Assembly: GCA_963749675.1 (NCBI GenBank)
Contig: CAVVNT010000002.1
Span: 434,001 to 498,000, forward strand
Origin: Roseitranquillus sp963749675
Lineage (GTDB): Bacteria > Pseudomonadota > Alphaproteobacteria > Rhodobacterales > Rhodobacteraceae
DNA: 64,000 nt
Reading direction: 5' to 3'
A model generated the notes under the pieces. That model saw only the letters and a list, made by a program, of their open reading frames with translations. It made no database searches and was not told the DNA's origin. A program made the translations under genes and the position numbers. How positions within the stretch are numbered: position 1 is the first letter of the stretch; each line of letters opens with the position of its first letter. Below, piece by piece: positions 1 to 7,730 of the stretch.

Positions 1-688
1 GACATTGTCGCCCGTCTACGAGACGCTGCAAATCCTCCGTCGCGAGCTGCCGGCAGAGGCGGCACTGATCGGGTTCGCCGGCGCGCCCTGGACCGTCGCG
101 ACCTACATGATCGCTGGTCGGGGCACGCCGGACCAGCGACCCGCACACGCGCTGATGACCGACGCGCGAGACGTCTTCGACGAGCTGATGGACAAGCTGA
201 CCGAAGCGACGATTTCGTACCTCGCGGCGCAAGCCGAGGCTGGTGCGGAAGTGCTGAAGATCTTCGACTCCTGGGCCGGGTCCCTTGATGGCGACGCGTT
301 CGAGGCTTACGCCGTCCGCCCTGCCGCCCGCATCGTCGCCGCACTCAAGGAACGCCACCCGGAGGTGCCCATCATCGCCTTCCCTCGTGAAGCCGGGCCG
401 CGTTACAAAGGCTTTGCGGAGGCCACGGGCGCCGATGCGGTCGCTCTGGACAATTCCGTCGACGCCGCCTGGGCGGCCGAGCACGTGCAGCAGCGCGGCC
501 CGACCTGCGTCCAGGGCAACCTCGACCCCGCCCTTCTGGTCAGCGGCGGCGATGCCCTCGTCTCCGAGACGCGGCGGATCGTCGAGGCGTTCTCCAGCGG
601 CCCGTACATCTTCAATCTCGGCCACGGCATCACACCCGACGCCGACCCGGACAACGTCACCCGCATGCTGGACGCTGTCAGGGGCTGA
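1..688 (+). CDS. hemE: Uroporphyrinogen decarboxylase HemE, C-terminal part (5' end outside window)
   Basis: HemE removes four carboxyl groups from uroporphyrinogen III to give coproporphyrinogen III in cytosolic heme and bacteriochlorophyll synthesis. The reading frame is open from the window edge (first whole codon at base 2) to TGA at 686-688, so about 228 of the usual 340-350 residues are present. The UROD signature GFAGAPWTVATYMIAG is visible, followed by SWAGSL, GNLDP and the C-terminal GHGITPDADPDNV motif. Nothing inside the visible part looks damaged. The start and active-site N-terminal region lie upstream and cannot be judged. The family assignment is firm. Confidence 0.95.
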   Translation, partial: TLSPVYETLQILRRELPAEAALIGFAGAPWTVATYMIAGRGTPDQRPAHALMTDARDVFDELMDKLTEATISYLAAQAEAGAEVLKIFDSWAGSLDGDAFEAYAVRPAARIVAALKERHPEVPIIAFPREAGPRYKGFAEATGADAVALDNSVDAAWAAEHVQQRGPTCVQGNLDPALLVSGGDALVSETRRIVEAFSSGPYIFNLGHGITPDADPDNVTRMLDAVRG

Positions 689-713
689 CGGCGCAGTTGG
701 CGCTTCAGCCTGG

Positions 714-734
714 CGTCTCGCCAGCCGCGAGACG
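714..734 (+). terminator. Hairpin downstream of hemE
   Basis: CGTCTCGC and GCGAGACG form an 8-bp stem with a 5-nt loop, 26 nt after the hemE stop. No T-run follows, so it may be a processing or Rho-associated structure rather than a classical intrinsic terminator. The rest of 735-967 shows no convincing gene. Confidence 0.4.
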
Positions 735-967
735 TGGCTCGACCGGTGCCATTTGGATAAACCAAGCCGGTCCCGCAGTCGACGGCGGCGCCAGCGTTGC
801 CGTTGGTCGCGGGTGCGCTGTGCCGCAGGCTGAACTTTCTTGCGATCGAAGGGCGAAGTCTGGGCCCCGCGCCTCGCAGCTGCCGGTTCGGCAGCGCCCG
901 CCGTCCCCGAGGTGCCACGGCCCTTCTCGCCGACGTTCCCTTGACCGCCGGCAGGGTCGAGCTCGGC

Positions 968-2038
968 TCAGCGGCGGAAGAAGCGGAACGATGCCAAGCC
1001 GGCGGCGAGCAGCAGCAGCCCTCCCGGCAAGGGCACCGGCGCCGGCTGAAGGGCTTCGTGCCCGTCACCGCCCAGCGTCGAGGACGGCGGGGTCGTCGTC
1101 GTTGCGCCGGGACCTGGGTCGGGTTGCGGCTCGAAGAGGGAGGGCGGAGCCTTGGGCACCTTGGGCACCTCACGCACTCGCGCAGTCTCCGGACCGCTGC
1201 CGCGCCGAGCCTTTGGCCCACTCGCGAACAACCGCGGGTTCGGCAAATAGCCTGCGACACGCTCGTTGGACGGTCGCCTTGCCTGACTACCGCCATACGA
1301 GCGGGGTAGTAGCGGCAGGCGGAAATCCCGCGGTCTGAGGCTGCCGCTGCTGCGCGCTCCTGCATGCATGGCGCTATGCGTATTCAGGTGCAGCGGCGCC
1401 CGAAAGCTCCGCGGCGCAAGTCCATCGACGTCCCGGATCACCGCATCGATCACAGAAGTCTCCGCTACTGCCGGAGTCCCTACCGTCTCGCTGAAGAGGA
1501 TCGCATCGCTTGGCTGCAAGGCAACGAAGTTGACTGAGGCGAAGCGCAAGAGCTCCTGGATATCACGCGCGGTGTCTACGTTGACCGGCGAGGCCGGAAT
1601 CTCGCCGCAGGTCTCCTCGAGCCGGCGCAAGTAGGTATCGTACTCCCCATCGCGCAAGGGGCGGCCATAGATCTCGCGGGCCAGCTCCGCGGGGCTCAGC
1701 AGAGCGACGCAAGGTTGCGGAATGCAGAAGACCGGGCTTCGGAGATCGCCCTTGCCCGATGGAAACGCATCGTCCCAGCCGCCTCCATCGACACAACCGC
1801 CGCCGCTTGCGTCCCATTGCAGGTCTTCGCCAGCGTCGCTCATCGGATGCAGCACTGTATCGCCCGTAAACCGGAATCCGTAGAGAAGCGACGCCAGACG
1901 CGTTGTTTCAGCTTGCGGCGCCGTCGTCAGCGCCGTCTCCGGCAGGCTCATCACGGCCGATGCAGCGGGAACACCCCACAGCATCGCGAAACAGAGAACT
2001 CGACACAACATATATGAACACCCGCGGCATGGAGCCAC
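968..2038 (-). CDS. Exported protein with VPLPA-CTERM-like sorting tail
   Basis: A 356-residue protein with a signal peptide (hydrophobic segment ending AASA near residue 28), a low-complexity Pro/Thr-rich stretch around residues 285-330, and a C-terminus reading PAPVPLPGGLLLLAAGLASF followed by basic FRFFRR. That order (VPLP motif, hydrophobic helix, Arg-rich end) is the VPLPA-CTERM signal of Rhodobacteraceae, recognised by a dedicated exosortase, so export and envelope processing are likely. The middle domain, which has several cysteines, is not one I recognise. The GTG start at 2038 has AGAAGAG just upstream; an ATG at 2011 is an equally possible start and keeps the signal peptide. The gene converges on hemE. 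Confidence 0.75.
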   Translation of the reverse strand: MAPCRGCSYMLCRVLCFAMLWGVPAASAVMSLPETALTTAPQAETTRLASLLYGFRFTGDTVLHPMSDAGEDLQWDASGGGCVDGGGWDDAFPSGKGDLRSPVFCIPQPCVALLSPAELAREIYGRPLRDGEYDTYLRRLEETCGEIPASPVNVDTARDIQELLRFASVNFVALQPSDAILFSETVGTPAVAETSVIDAVIRDVDGLAPRSFRAPLHLNTHSAMHAGARSSGSLRPRDFRLPLLPRSYGGSQARRPSNERVAGYLPNPRLFASGPKARRGSGPETARVREVPKVPKAPPSLFEPQPDPGPGATTTTPPSSTLGGDGHEALQPAPVPLPGGLLLLAAGLASFRFFRR

Positions 2039-2160
2039 GAGACTCTTCTAATTGAAACACAACCTGCGCAGCGAGTGAAAGGTATCCACATGGTAAAGAC
2101 GGACTGCTGGAGAGCGGCTACGGCTTTCCACATGCACTACGATCTTCTATTGCGCGCGCA

Positions 2161-3540
2161 ATGAGCACGAACCCCGCCGAACTCCGCCCCGACCGCGCCG
2201 CACCGCGCCTGCTCGAAGAGCGGCGCGTCAGCCAACCGACGATCGGCATGGTCAGCCTCGGCTGCCCCAAGGCGCTGGTCGACAGCGAGAGGATCCTTAC
2301 GCGGCTCAGGGCCGAGGGCTACGGACTGTCCCCCGACTACGCAGGCGCGGACGCCGTGATCGTGAACACCTGCGGCTTTCTCGACAGCGCCAAGGCCGAG
2401 AGCCTCGATGCGATCGGAGAGGCGCTTGCCGAGAACGGCCGGGTCATCGTGACAGGCTGCCTCGGCGCCGAGCCCGACTTCATCACCGGCGCGCACCCCA
2501 AGGTGCTGGCGGTGACAGGCCCGCATCAGTACGAGTCGGTGCTGGACGCGGTGCATGCGGCAGTGCCCCCCGCGCCAGACCCCTTCCTCGACCTGCTGCC
2601 GGCAACGGGGGTCAGCCTGACGCCGCGACATTACAGCTACCTCAAGATTTCCGAGGGCTGTAACCACAAGTGCCGCTTCTGCATCATTCCCGACATGCGC
2701 GGGCGCCTTGTGTCGCGCCCCGCGCACGCAGTGCTTCGCGAAGCCGAGAAACTGGTCGAGGCGGGCGTGCGGGAACTTCTCGTCATCAGCCAGGACACCT
2801 CGGCCTACGGCGTCGACCGCCGGCATGACGCCGATCCGTGGAAGGGGGGGCAGGTGCGCAGCCACATCACCGACCTTGCCCGCGAGCTCGGAAAGCTCGG
2901 AGCGTGGGTGCGGCTGCACTACGTCTATCCTTACCCGCACGTTCGCGAACTCGTGCCGCTGATGGCGGAAGGGCTGGTGCTGCCTTACCTCGACATCCCT
3001 TTCCAGCACGCGCATCCGGACACGCTGCGCCGGATGGCGCGCCCCGCGGCGGCCGCGAAGACGCTCGACGAGATCAGCGCATGGCGAGCCGCCTGCCCCG
3101 TGATAACCCTCCGCTCGACCTTCATCGTAGGCTATCCAGGCGAAACCGAGGCCGAGTTCCAGACGCTTCTCGACTGGCTGGACGAGGCGCAAATCGATCG
3201 CGTGGGGTGTTTCAAGTACGAGAACGTTGCCGGTGCGCGCTCCAACGCTCTGCCCGACCACGTGCCGGAGGACGTCAAGGACGAGCGCTGGCACCGCTTC
3301 ATGGAGAAGGCGCAAGCGGTCAGCGCGGCCAAGCTCGCGGCCAAGCTCGGCACCCGGCAGCAGGTCATCGTCGATCTGGTCGAGGAGGACGCCGCCACCT
3401 GCCGTACCAAGGCCGATGCGCCCGAAATTGACGGCAACCTGTTCATCGACGAGGGCCACGAGACGCTCTCGCCGGGCGACATCGTCGAGGTCATCGTTGA
3501 CGAGGCCGGCGACTATGACCTGTGGGGTCGGCGGACCTAG
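2161..3540 (+). CDS. rimO: Ribosomal protein S12 methylthiotransferase RimO
   Basis: A 459-residue radical-SAM methylthiotransferase that adds a methylthio group to the conserved aspartate of ribosomal protein S12 in the cytosol. The N-terminal UPF0004 domain has SLGCPKALVDSE (Cys35), VNTCGF and VTGCLGAE, the three cysteines of the auxiliary Fe-S cluster. The radical-SAM cluster motif is C167xxxC171xxC174 (GCNHKCRFCIIP). A C-terminal TRAM domain binds the substrate. Length and motifs are normal for the family. An ATG start at 2161 fits, with N-terminal homology beginning near residue 28. The stop overlaps the convergent DUF6455 gene by 4 nt. Confidence 0.96.
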   Translation: MSTNPAELRPDRAAPRLLEERRVSQPTIGMVSLGCPKALVDSERILTRLRAEGYGLSPDYAGADAVIVNTCGFLDSAKAESLDAIGEALAENGRVIVTGCLGAEPDFITGAHPKVLAVTGPHQYESVLDAVHAAVPPAPDPFLDLLPATGVSLTPRHYSYLKISEGCNHKCRFCIIPDMRGRLVSRPAHAVLREAEKLVEAGVRELLVISQDTSAYGVDRRHDADPWKGGQVRSHITDLARELGKLGAWVRLHYVYPYPHVRELVPLMAEGLVLPYLDIPFQHAHPDTLRRMARPAAAAKTLDEISAWRAACPVITLRSTFIVGYPGETEAEFQTLLDWLDEAQIDRVGCFKYENVAGARSNALPDHVPEDVKDERWHRFMEKAQAVSAAKLAAKLGTRQQVIVDLVEEDAATCRTKADAPEIDGNLFIDEGHETLSPGDIVEVIVDEAGDYDLWGRRT

Positions 3541-3791
3541 CGCGTCTGCGCCAGTTCGGCGAGCGCCCTCCGGTTCAGGCACCAATCTGGCGGCTCGGTC
3601 CCGTCGCTGTTCAGCAGCTTCCGGCAGCCGGCGACGTCTCGGCACTGCGTGCAGCAATCGACGAGCGCCTCGAGCTCGACGGGTGAGAGGACCTTGTCGC
3701 GCATCAGCGCAGGCAGGTCCGCGTTCGAACGCTCGGCCATTCGCGAGAAAAGACCGAAGTGGGTGGTCCGCTGGTCTTCCGGCTGCGTCAT
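3537..3791 (-). CDS. DUF6455 family protein (copy 1)
   Basis: An 84-residue cytosolic protein with a helical N-terminal half and a cysteine-rich C-terminal half: CCTQCRDVAGC followed by WCLNRRALAELA. It matches the DUF6455 pattern and has a paralogue 400 bp away (4195-4455) sharing ADL, the CxxC..C spacing and the closing YC/WC-x-N-x-x-x-L motif. The ATG at 3791 is preceded by CAGGAG about 8 nt upstream, which favours it over upstream in-frame starts. The function is unknown. Four cysteines in such a small protein suggest metal or redox chemistry, but that is inference. It converges on rimO and is divergent from the broken cutA. Confidence 0.8.
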   Translation of the reverse strand: MTQPEDQRTTHFGLFSRMAERSNADLPALMRDKVLSPVELEALVDCCTQCRDVAGCRKLLNSDGTEPPDWCLNRRALAELAQTR

Positions 3792-3889
3792 GGTCGGGCG
3801 CTCCTGCTGCGCGTCTGAAGTTTCATCTCCGGCGGAAGAACAACATCCTTGACCCATGTCAAAGGCGAACTCCGCGCAAGCTCCAATCC

Positions 3890-4198
3890 GTGGAATTCAT
3901 CGAGGTCAGAGTGTCCTGTCCCAGCGAGGCGACTGCCGCATAGATCGGCCGTGCCGCGGTCGATTCGCGCCTTGCCGCCTGCGCGCATCTCTCTCCTCTG
4001 CGAAGTATCTACCGGTGGCGTGGAGAGGTGCACGAGGATCCTGAATGGACCCTCAATCTCAAGAGCAGGGCGGAGATGTTCGGTCGTCTCGCAACGCTGA
4101 TTCGCGAAGCGCACCCCTACGACCTGCCCGCGATCATGTCGCACCCCTGCGGCTTCGATGACGCTGCCGCGGCCTGGATCGCCGAGGTGACGGGCTAG
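3890..4198 (+). pseudogene. cutA: cutA-like divalent-cation tolerance gene interrupted by an amber codon
   Basis: Reading from GTG 3890 gives a complete CutA-type protein (102 codons): EFIEVRVSCPSEATAA, then TAG at 3941-3943, then IGRAAVDSRLAACAHL, YRWRGEVHEDPEWTL, and the C-terminal EAHPYDLPAIMSHP motif. CutA is a small trimeric protein linked to copper and divalent-cation tolerance and normally has about 105 residues. Only the TAG at codon 18 breaks the frame; GAG (Glu) to TAG would need one base change. No ribosome-binding site is obvious before GTG 3890. The stop overlaps the convergent DUF6455 copy 2. A sequencing error cannot be excluded. Confidence 0.8.
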
Positions 4199-4455
4199 GC
4201 CCGCGATGCCAGCCGCTCCAGCTGGTCCTTGTTGCGGCAGTAGTCTGGCGCACGCGCCGCACCCTCGGTGTGCGCCGCGGTCCACTCGGCACAGGCACCG
4301 GGCTGCGTGCAGCCGGTGCAGCGGAAGACGGCCGCGCGATAATCGGAGGGCGTCAGGTTCCCCGTCATCGCCATCTCGGCGAGGTCCGCCCCCAGGGTGT
4401 CTGCCATGCCATCCATCAGGCGCGCGTGACGGTCGTATCGTGCGAAGATGCTCAT
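4195..4455 (-). CDS. DUF6455 family protein (copy 2)
   Basis: An 86-residue paralogue of the protein at 3537-3791. The visible motif is CTGCTQPGAC, then DYCRNKDQLERLA, after an N-terminal helical region (LMDGMADTLGADL). ATG 4455 follows a strong GGAGGGAAGG ribosome-binding site. Its role is unknown. The two DUF6455 copies lie on the same strand on either side of the broken cutA, so the group may once have been a metal- or stress-related locus (inference only). Confidence 0.8.
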   Translation of the reverse strand: MSIFARYDRHARLMDGMADTLGADLAEMAMTGNLTPSDYRAAVFRCTGCTQPGACAEWTAAHTEGAARAPDYCRNKDQLERLASRA

Positions 4456-4532
4456 CTGCCTTCCCTCCGGTTTCGTGCCGAAGGTCGGATCAAAGACCTC
4501 GCCACGCGCTGATCCAGATCAAATGGGCTGCA

Positions 4533-5231
4533 CTAGCGCCCCGCAGCGCGGCGGACGGTTGCCATCCGGTCCGCGTTCGGAGGATGCGTGCCGAGGAAGC
4601 GATTGCCGGGGTCCGGAATCCTCGTGAAGTATTCGGCCCCACGGACCGGATCGTATCCGGCGCGAAGCGCGATCCGGGTGCCGAGCGCATCGGCCTCCAA
4701 CTCGAAGCTCTTGGCGAATGAGCGCACTCCGATCTGGCCTCCGAAATCCTGCGCCGAGCGGATCGCATTGGGGTCCGCGCCGCCGAGTTCTGCGAGCGCC
4801 CCGGCGACGATCGCACCCGCCATCGCCGCCTGCTGCCCGCGGGCGATATGTCCCTCGATGTGATGGGCCGCCTCGTGCCCCAGGATGAAGGCGAGTTCGT
4901 CCTGATTCCGGGCGCCGGCGATCAGGGCAATGGTGAAGCCGATCACGGGCCGTCCAGATCGGTCCAGCGTCTGGAAAGCGTTCGGTGGGATGCCGCGGCG
5001 GTCATCCACGACCACTATATAGTCGCAGTTCACCCCACGCGTCTGTTCACGGCAGACCTGCTCCGCCACCGGCTCGACCCGGCGCACGACGGTTACGAAG
5101 TTCTGTGCGGCGGTACGGCTGTCAGGGCGCGCAACTGCACCCCCCGCAGTCTGAGGCGGCGGCCGGCCTACGGTCGTCACCTCGCAACCGGCCATAGCCA
5201 TGATCAGGAAAACAACGATGGCGCGCATCAT
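4533..5231 (-). CDS. M48-family metalloprotease lipoprotein
   Basis: A 232-residue envelope protein. The first residues form a lipoprotein signal with lipobox MAMAGC (Cys16). The zinc-protease motif HExxH is present as H119-E-A-A-H123, with a downstream FELEADALG glutamate as third zinc ligand and a THPPNADRM motif near the C-terminus, all as in M48 peptidases of the BepA/LoiP type. It probably handles misfolded envelope proteins. Two adjacent ATGs (5231 and 5228) follow AGGAGG; 5231 is used here. An in-frame extension to 5390 has no homology and precedes the signal peptide, so it was rejected. Confidence 0.9.
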   Translation of the reverse strand: MMRAIVVFLIMAMAGCEVTTVGRPPPQTAGGAVARPDSRTAAQNFVTVVRRVEPVAEQVCREQTRGVNCDYIVVVDDRRGIPPNAFQTLDRSGRPVIGFTIALIAGARNQDELAFILGHEAAHHIEGHIARGQQAAMAGAIVAGALAELGGADPNAIRSAQDFGGQIGVRSFAKSFELEADALGTRIALRAGYDPVRGAEYFTRIPDPGNRFLGTHPPNADRMATVRRAAGR

Positions 5232-5324
5232 GGAAACCTCCTCGCGGATACTTGGCACCAATCCCCGGTCGGTCAAAGCAGCTCGGACTTGCCTGCCGCG
5301 CCGGCCAGACCCAACTTGTAGTCC

Positions 5325-5558
5325 ATGTTCACGATCGAGCACGACTTCGACGCCACCGTCATCACGTTGATCGACGATCCCGCCAGCCACCGGCAGGAGG
5401 ATGTAACGATCAACGTCTTCGAGGATTGCGTGACGCTGGAACAGGTTGACCCCCGGACAGACAGCGTGACATCGGTAACGCTCTCGACATCGCAGGTCCG
5501 CGATCTCTTTGCGGCGATGGACTTGCCCGAAGGCGCCTACCGCATCGCCAGGCCCTAG
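5325..5558 (+). CDS. Conserved small protein of unknown function
   Basis: A 77-residue acidic, cytosolic-looking protein, divergent from the M48 gene and convergent with the exported protein at 5562. It has no signal peptide, membrane segment or cysteine motif beyond a single Cys. The sequence alternates beta-like hydrophobics (TVITLIDD, VTINVFEDCVTLEQV), suggesting a small beta-rich fold. I do not recognise a named family. Support comes from Rhodobacteraceae-like composition, clean spacing and an ATG start, not from a motif. Confidence 0.6.
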   Translation: MFTIEHDFDATVITLIDDPASHRQEDVTINVFEDCVTLEQVDPRTDSVTSVTLSTSQVRDLFAAMDLPEGAYRIARP

Positions 5559-5561
5559 GCG

Positions 5562-5957
5562 TCATCGCTCCATTTCATCGAGCCGTCGCTCGATGTCTTG
5601 GCCAAGATCGCGTGTCCGGCCCCGTGTGTCGAATGGGTCGACCGTCGGCCGCATGACGGGCCGCCGCGACGGGGTCGACCTTGCCCCCAGCAGCATCAGC
5701 TCAAGCCGGTCAATCCGGGCGGACTGCGCATTGAGCGCGCGAACAATTGCGTCAAGGTCCGGCTGCGCGGACGACAGGCCGAGGTCGCGCGCGCTGGAAT
5801 CGACCTCGCGGCAGCCAGGGGCACCATCTGCTCCGGCGACGACGAACGGACGGCCACCGTCCTCGCAGACAAACAGACTTTGCGCCGCGACGGGACCGGG
5901 CGCTGCGAAAAGCAGAGTAACAACGAGGCTCGTCTTGAAGCGATAGGATACGTGCAT
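5562..5957 (-). CDS. Small exported protein of unknown function
   Basis: A 131-residue protein with a clear Sec signal peptide ending in APGPVAAQS, then a Cys-containing segment (FVCEDGGRP ... PGCREVD), so one disulfide is likely. A short helical stretch (DLDAIVRALNAQSARIDRLELMLLG) could form a coiled coil, and the tail is charged. ATG 5957 follows GGAGGG with 7-nt spacing, which favours it over an earlier in-frame Met. The probable location is the periplasm. No known family recognised. Confidence 0.65.
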   Translation of the reverse strand: MHVSYRFKTSLVVTLLFAAPGPVAAQSLFVCEDGGRPFVVAGADGAPGCREVDSSARDLGLSSAQPDLDAIVRALNAQSARIDRLELMLLGARSTPSRRPVMRPTVDPFDTRGRTRDLGQDIERRLDEMER

Positions 5958-6008
5958 AGCGGCGCCCTCCATCAGCAAACGTAGCCGCGGTCCGGCCCAG
6001 ATCCAAAC

Positions 6009-7037
6009 CTACTCGACTTCGTCGGTGGACCTTCGCGCCCGTGAATCCGGCGCGGCGCATGCGCACGTGTGCCGTCCGCGGCCCAGGCGCTTGGAATGAT
6101 ACAGGGCCACATCCGCGTCGCGGCTCATCTGCTCCTTTGTCGGATCGTCGTAGAGCGTGGTCCGCGTCGAGCCGATGCTCGCCGCCACCGCACACGTCTG
6201 ACCGTCAAAGGTTATCGGCTCCTGCACGCGCCTAATGATGCGCTCCGCCATGGCGCCAATCGCGGCCTCCGTCGTCATGTCGGGCAGGACGAGCACGAAC
6301 TCATCACCGCCCACCCGCGCGATCGTATCCGTGCCGCGGATCTCCTCCGTCAAGATCTGCGCCACCGTCTTGAGAACGTAGTCGCCTGCGGCGTGCCCCA
6401 TCGTGTCGTTGATCATCTTGAAGAAATCGAGGTCCACCACCAGCAGACCGTAGGGCAGGCCCTCTGAAATCAGCCGATCAAGCTCTGCGTCGAGCGCTCG
6501 ACGATTGCGCGCGCCGGTCAGCGGGTCGGTCTGCGCCTGCAGTTCAGCGTTCCGCTTGGCAAGCTGCAGACGACGGTTCAGGCTTCGTGACTCTTCCATC
6601 GCAGCGGACTTGGCCTCGACGAGATACAGCATCTCGACCGCGAGATCTGTTGGCGCGAAGTCGCTGGCGCTCAGCTCGTAGGACCTCACTGCATCTATGA
6701 CGCCGATGCCGAAGCCGAAATTGATCAGGGCGCCGTTTCCGTCGGACAGGTTCGCAAGCGCGCCCTTCAGTGGGGTTCCTGCGCCCTTCAGCATTACGTG
6801 CAGAGTGACACCTTGCGACTCCACCCGATCGCCGCCCGCGAGGAAGTCGCGCGGCCGCCTGACAGAAAAGATGTCTCGAAAGTCCTCGCCGATCCAGGCA
6901 GCGTCGGGACGGAGCAGCCGCATCGTCGGCCCGACGTGCGACATTCGGAAGTCGCCGCCCACGATGACGTGCATCGGCATCAGGACATCCAACGCATCGA
7001 AGCCGACCGCAATGCCGATGTCGGCCACTACCTTCAT
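6009..7037 (-). CDS. HNOBA-GGDEF diguanylate cyclase, partner of the H-NOX protein
   Basis: A 342-residue cytosolic protein. Residues about 1-150 match the heme-NO-binding-associated (HNOBA) domain found in guanylate cyclases and H-NOX partners (FDALDVLMPMHVIV, MRLLRPD, FGIGV). A short coiled coil around LNRRLQLAKRNAELQ links it to a C-terminal GGDEF domain with intact RVGGDEF and an upstream RGTD inhibitory (I-site) motif, so it should make cyclic-di-GMP and be product-inhibited. The start ATG 7035-7037 overlaps the H-NOX stop (ATGA), implying translational coupling. Known systems of this layout, such as H-NOX/DGC in Shewanella, tune c-di-GMP by nitric oxide. Confidence 0.92.
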   Translation of the reverse strand: MKVVADIGIAVGFDALDVLMPMHVIVGGDFRMSHVGPTMRLLRPDAAWIGEDFRDIFSVRRPRDFLAGGDRVESQGVTLHVMLKGAGTPLKGALANLSDGNGALINFGFGIGVIDAVRSYELSASDFAPTDLAVEMLYLVEAKSAAMEESRSLNRRLQLAKRNAELQAQTDPLTGARNRRALDAELDRLISEGLPYGLLVVDLDFFKMINDTMGHAAGDYVLKTVAQILTEEIRGTDTIARVGGDEFVLVLPDMTTEAAIGAMAERIIRRVQEPITFDGQTCAVAASIGSTRTTLYDDPTKEQMSRDADVALYHSKRLGRGRHTCACAAPDSRARRSTDEVE

Positions 7038-7621
7038 GAGGGCCCCGCGGCGAGTTGGAACCTGCGTCCTTCGGCAAAGGCCGCCTCGAGCAGCGCGATC
7101 TTCAAGATCTCGACGTCGGCGCGCTGCTCGACCATGTCCAGCATGACGAGGGCGCCGTAATCGTCGGCCATCGCGCGCAGCACCCCGGTCAGCACATGAC
7201 CAAAGCCCGGCCGATGGTACCGACAATGCAGCAGGAAAGTCCCGCCGCTCTCCTCGACGAGCTCAAGTTCCGGAAGGTCAAGGTCGGACACCGCGAGCCG
7301 GGCGCGCCCACGCAACTCGTCCAGTGAGTTGAGAAACTCCATGAACGACACACCACCGAATCGAAGCAGACGCCGCAGCGCCTCGGTCGTCGGGTGCGAC
7401 ACGAGGTAGGTTCCGAGGTCCTCCAGAAAATCTTCGCGCGGCTTGCGCAACTCCGCTGCGGCGGCATCGAGGACTGCATCAGTTAGGGCGTCCTCGTAGG
7501 TTAGCATCGCTTCGAACGAAGTGTCTTCGAGACCCGCCTCACGGGCGATCGAGCACCATCTGCGCCGACCGTACGTGTCGCGCACGAAGGATTCGATCGC
7601 TCTGTTCATCAAGCCATGCAT
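7034..7621 (-). CDS. H-NOX domain protein with altered heme-ligand positions
   Basis: A 195-residue H-NOX-fold protein: MHGLMNRAIESFVRDTYG at the N-terminus, LVSHPTTEALRRLLRFGG in the middle, RPGFGHVLTGVLRAMADDYG near the C-terminus. Family members bind heme through a proximal histidine in LDxLH and a YxSxR propionate clamp. Here LDxLH reads LDELR (Arg104), and YxSxR reads C133-R-Y-H-R137, keeping only the last Arg. Standard heme binding is therefore doubtful, although other histidines (76, 132, 136, 142) exist. ATG 7621 has AAGAGG upstream. The stop overlaps the HNOBA-GGDEF start, so the two proteins almost certainly act together. Confidence 0.88.
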   Translation of the reverse strand: MHGLMNRAIESFVRDTYGRRRWCSIAREAGLEDTSFEAMLTYEDALTDAVLDAAAAELRKPREDFLEDLGTYLVSHPTTEALRRLLRFGGVSFMEFLNSLDELRGRARLAVSDLDLPELELVEESGGTFLLHCRYHRPGFGHVLTGVLRAMADDYGALVMLDMVEQRADVEILKIALLEAAFAEGRRFQLAAGPS

Positions 7622-7664
7622 CGGATCGGCCTCTTGTACCGCGGCGAGGCTATGCGCGCGGTTT

Positions 7665-7679
7665 TTAAGAATTTCTCAA
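7665..7679. promoter_or_regulatory. Inverted repeat upstream of the H-NOX operon
   Basis: TTAAGAA-T-TTCTCAA is a 7-bp inverted repeat with one mismatch, about 45-60 nt upstream of the H-NOX start. It sits where an operator could lie. It resembles but does not match the FNR/NnrR box (TTGAT-N4-ATCAA), so no regulator is assigned. Confidence 0.3.
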
Positions 7680-7730
7680 GCGGGCCGACGCAGCACCGAA
7701 ATACTACCTCAAAAGCAACCAAAGACGTCG

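Noticed and set aside
403..1365. Long minus-strand frame (320 residues) across the hemE end and spacer
   Set aside because: Arg/Pro-rich translation without homology, antisense to hemE and to the real VPLPA protein; a GC-rich shadow frame.
7665..7679. FNR/NnrR operator upstream of H-NOX
   Set aside because: The repeat arms do not match TTGAT/ATCAA, so only a generic inverted repeat is reported.
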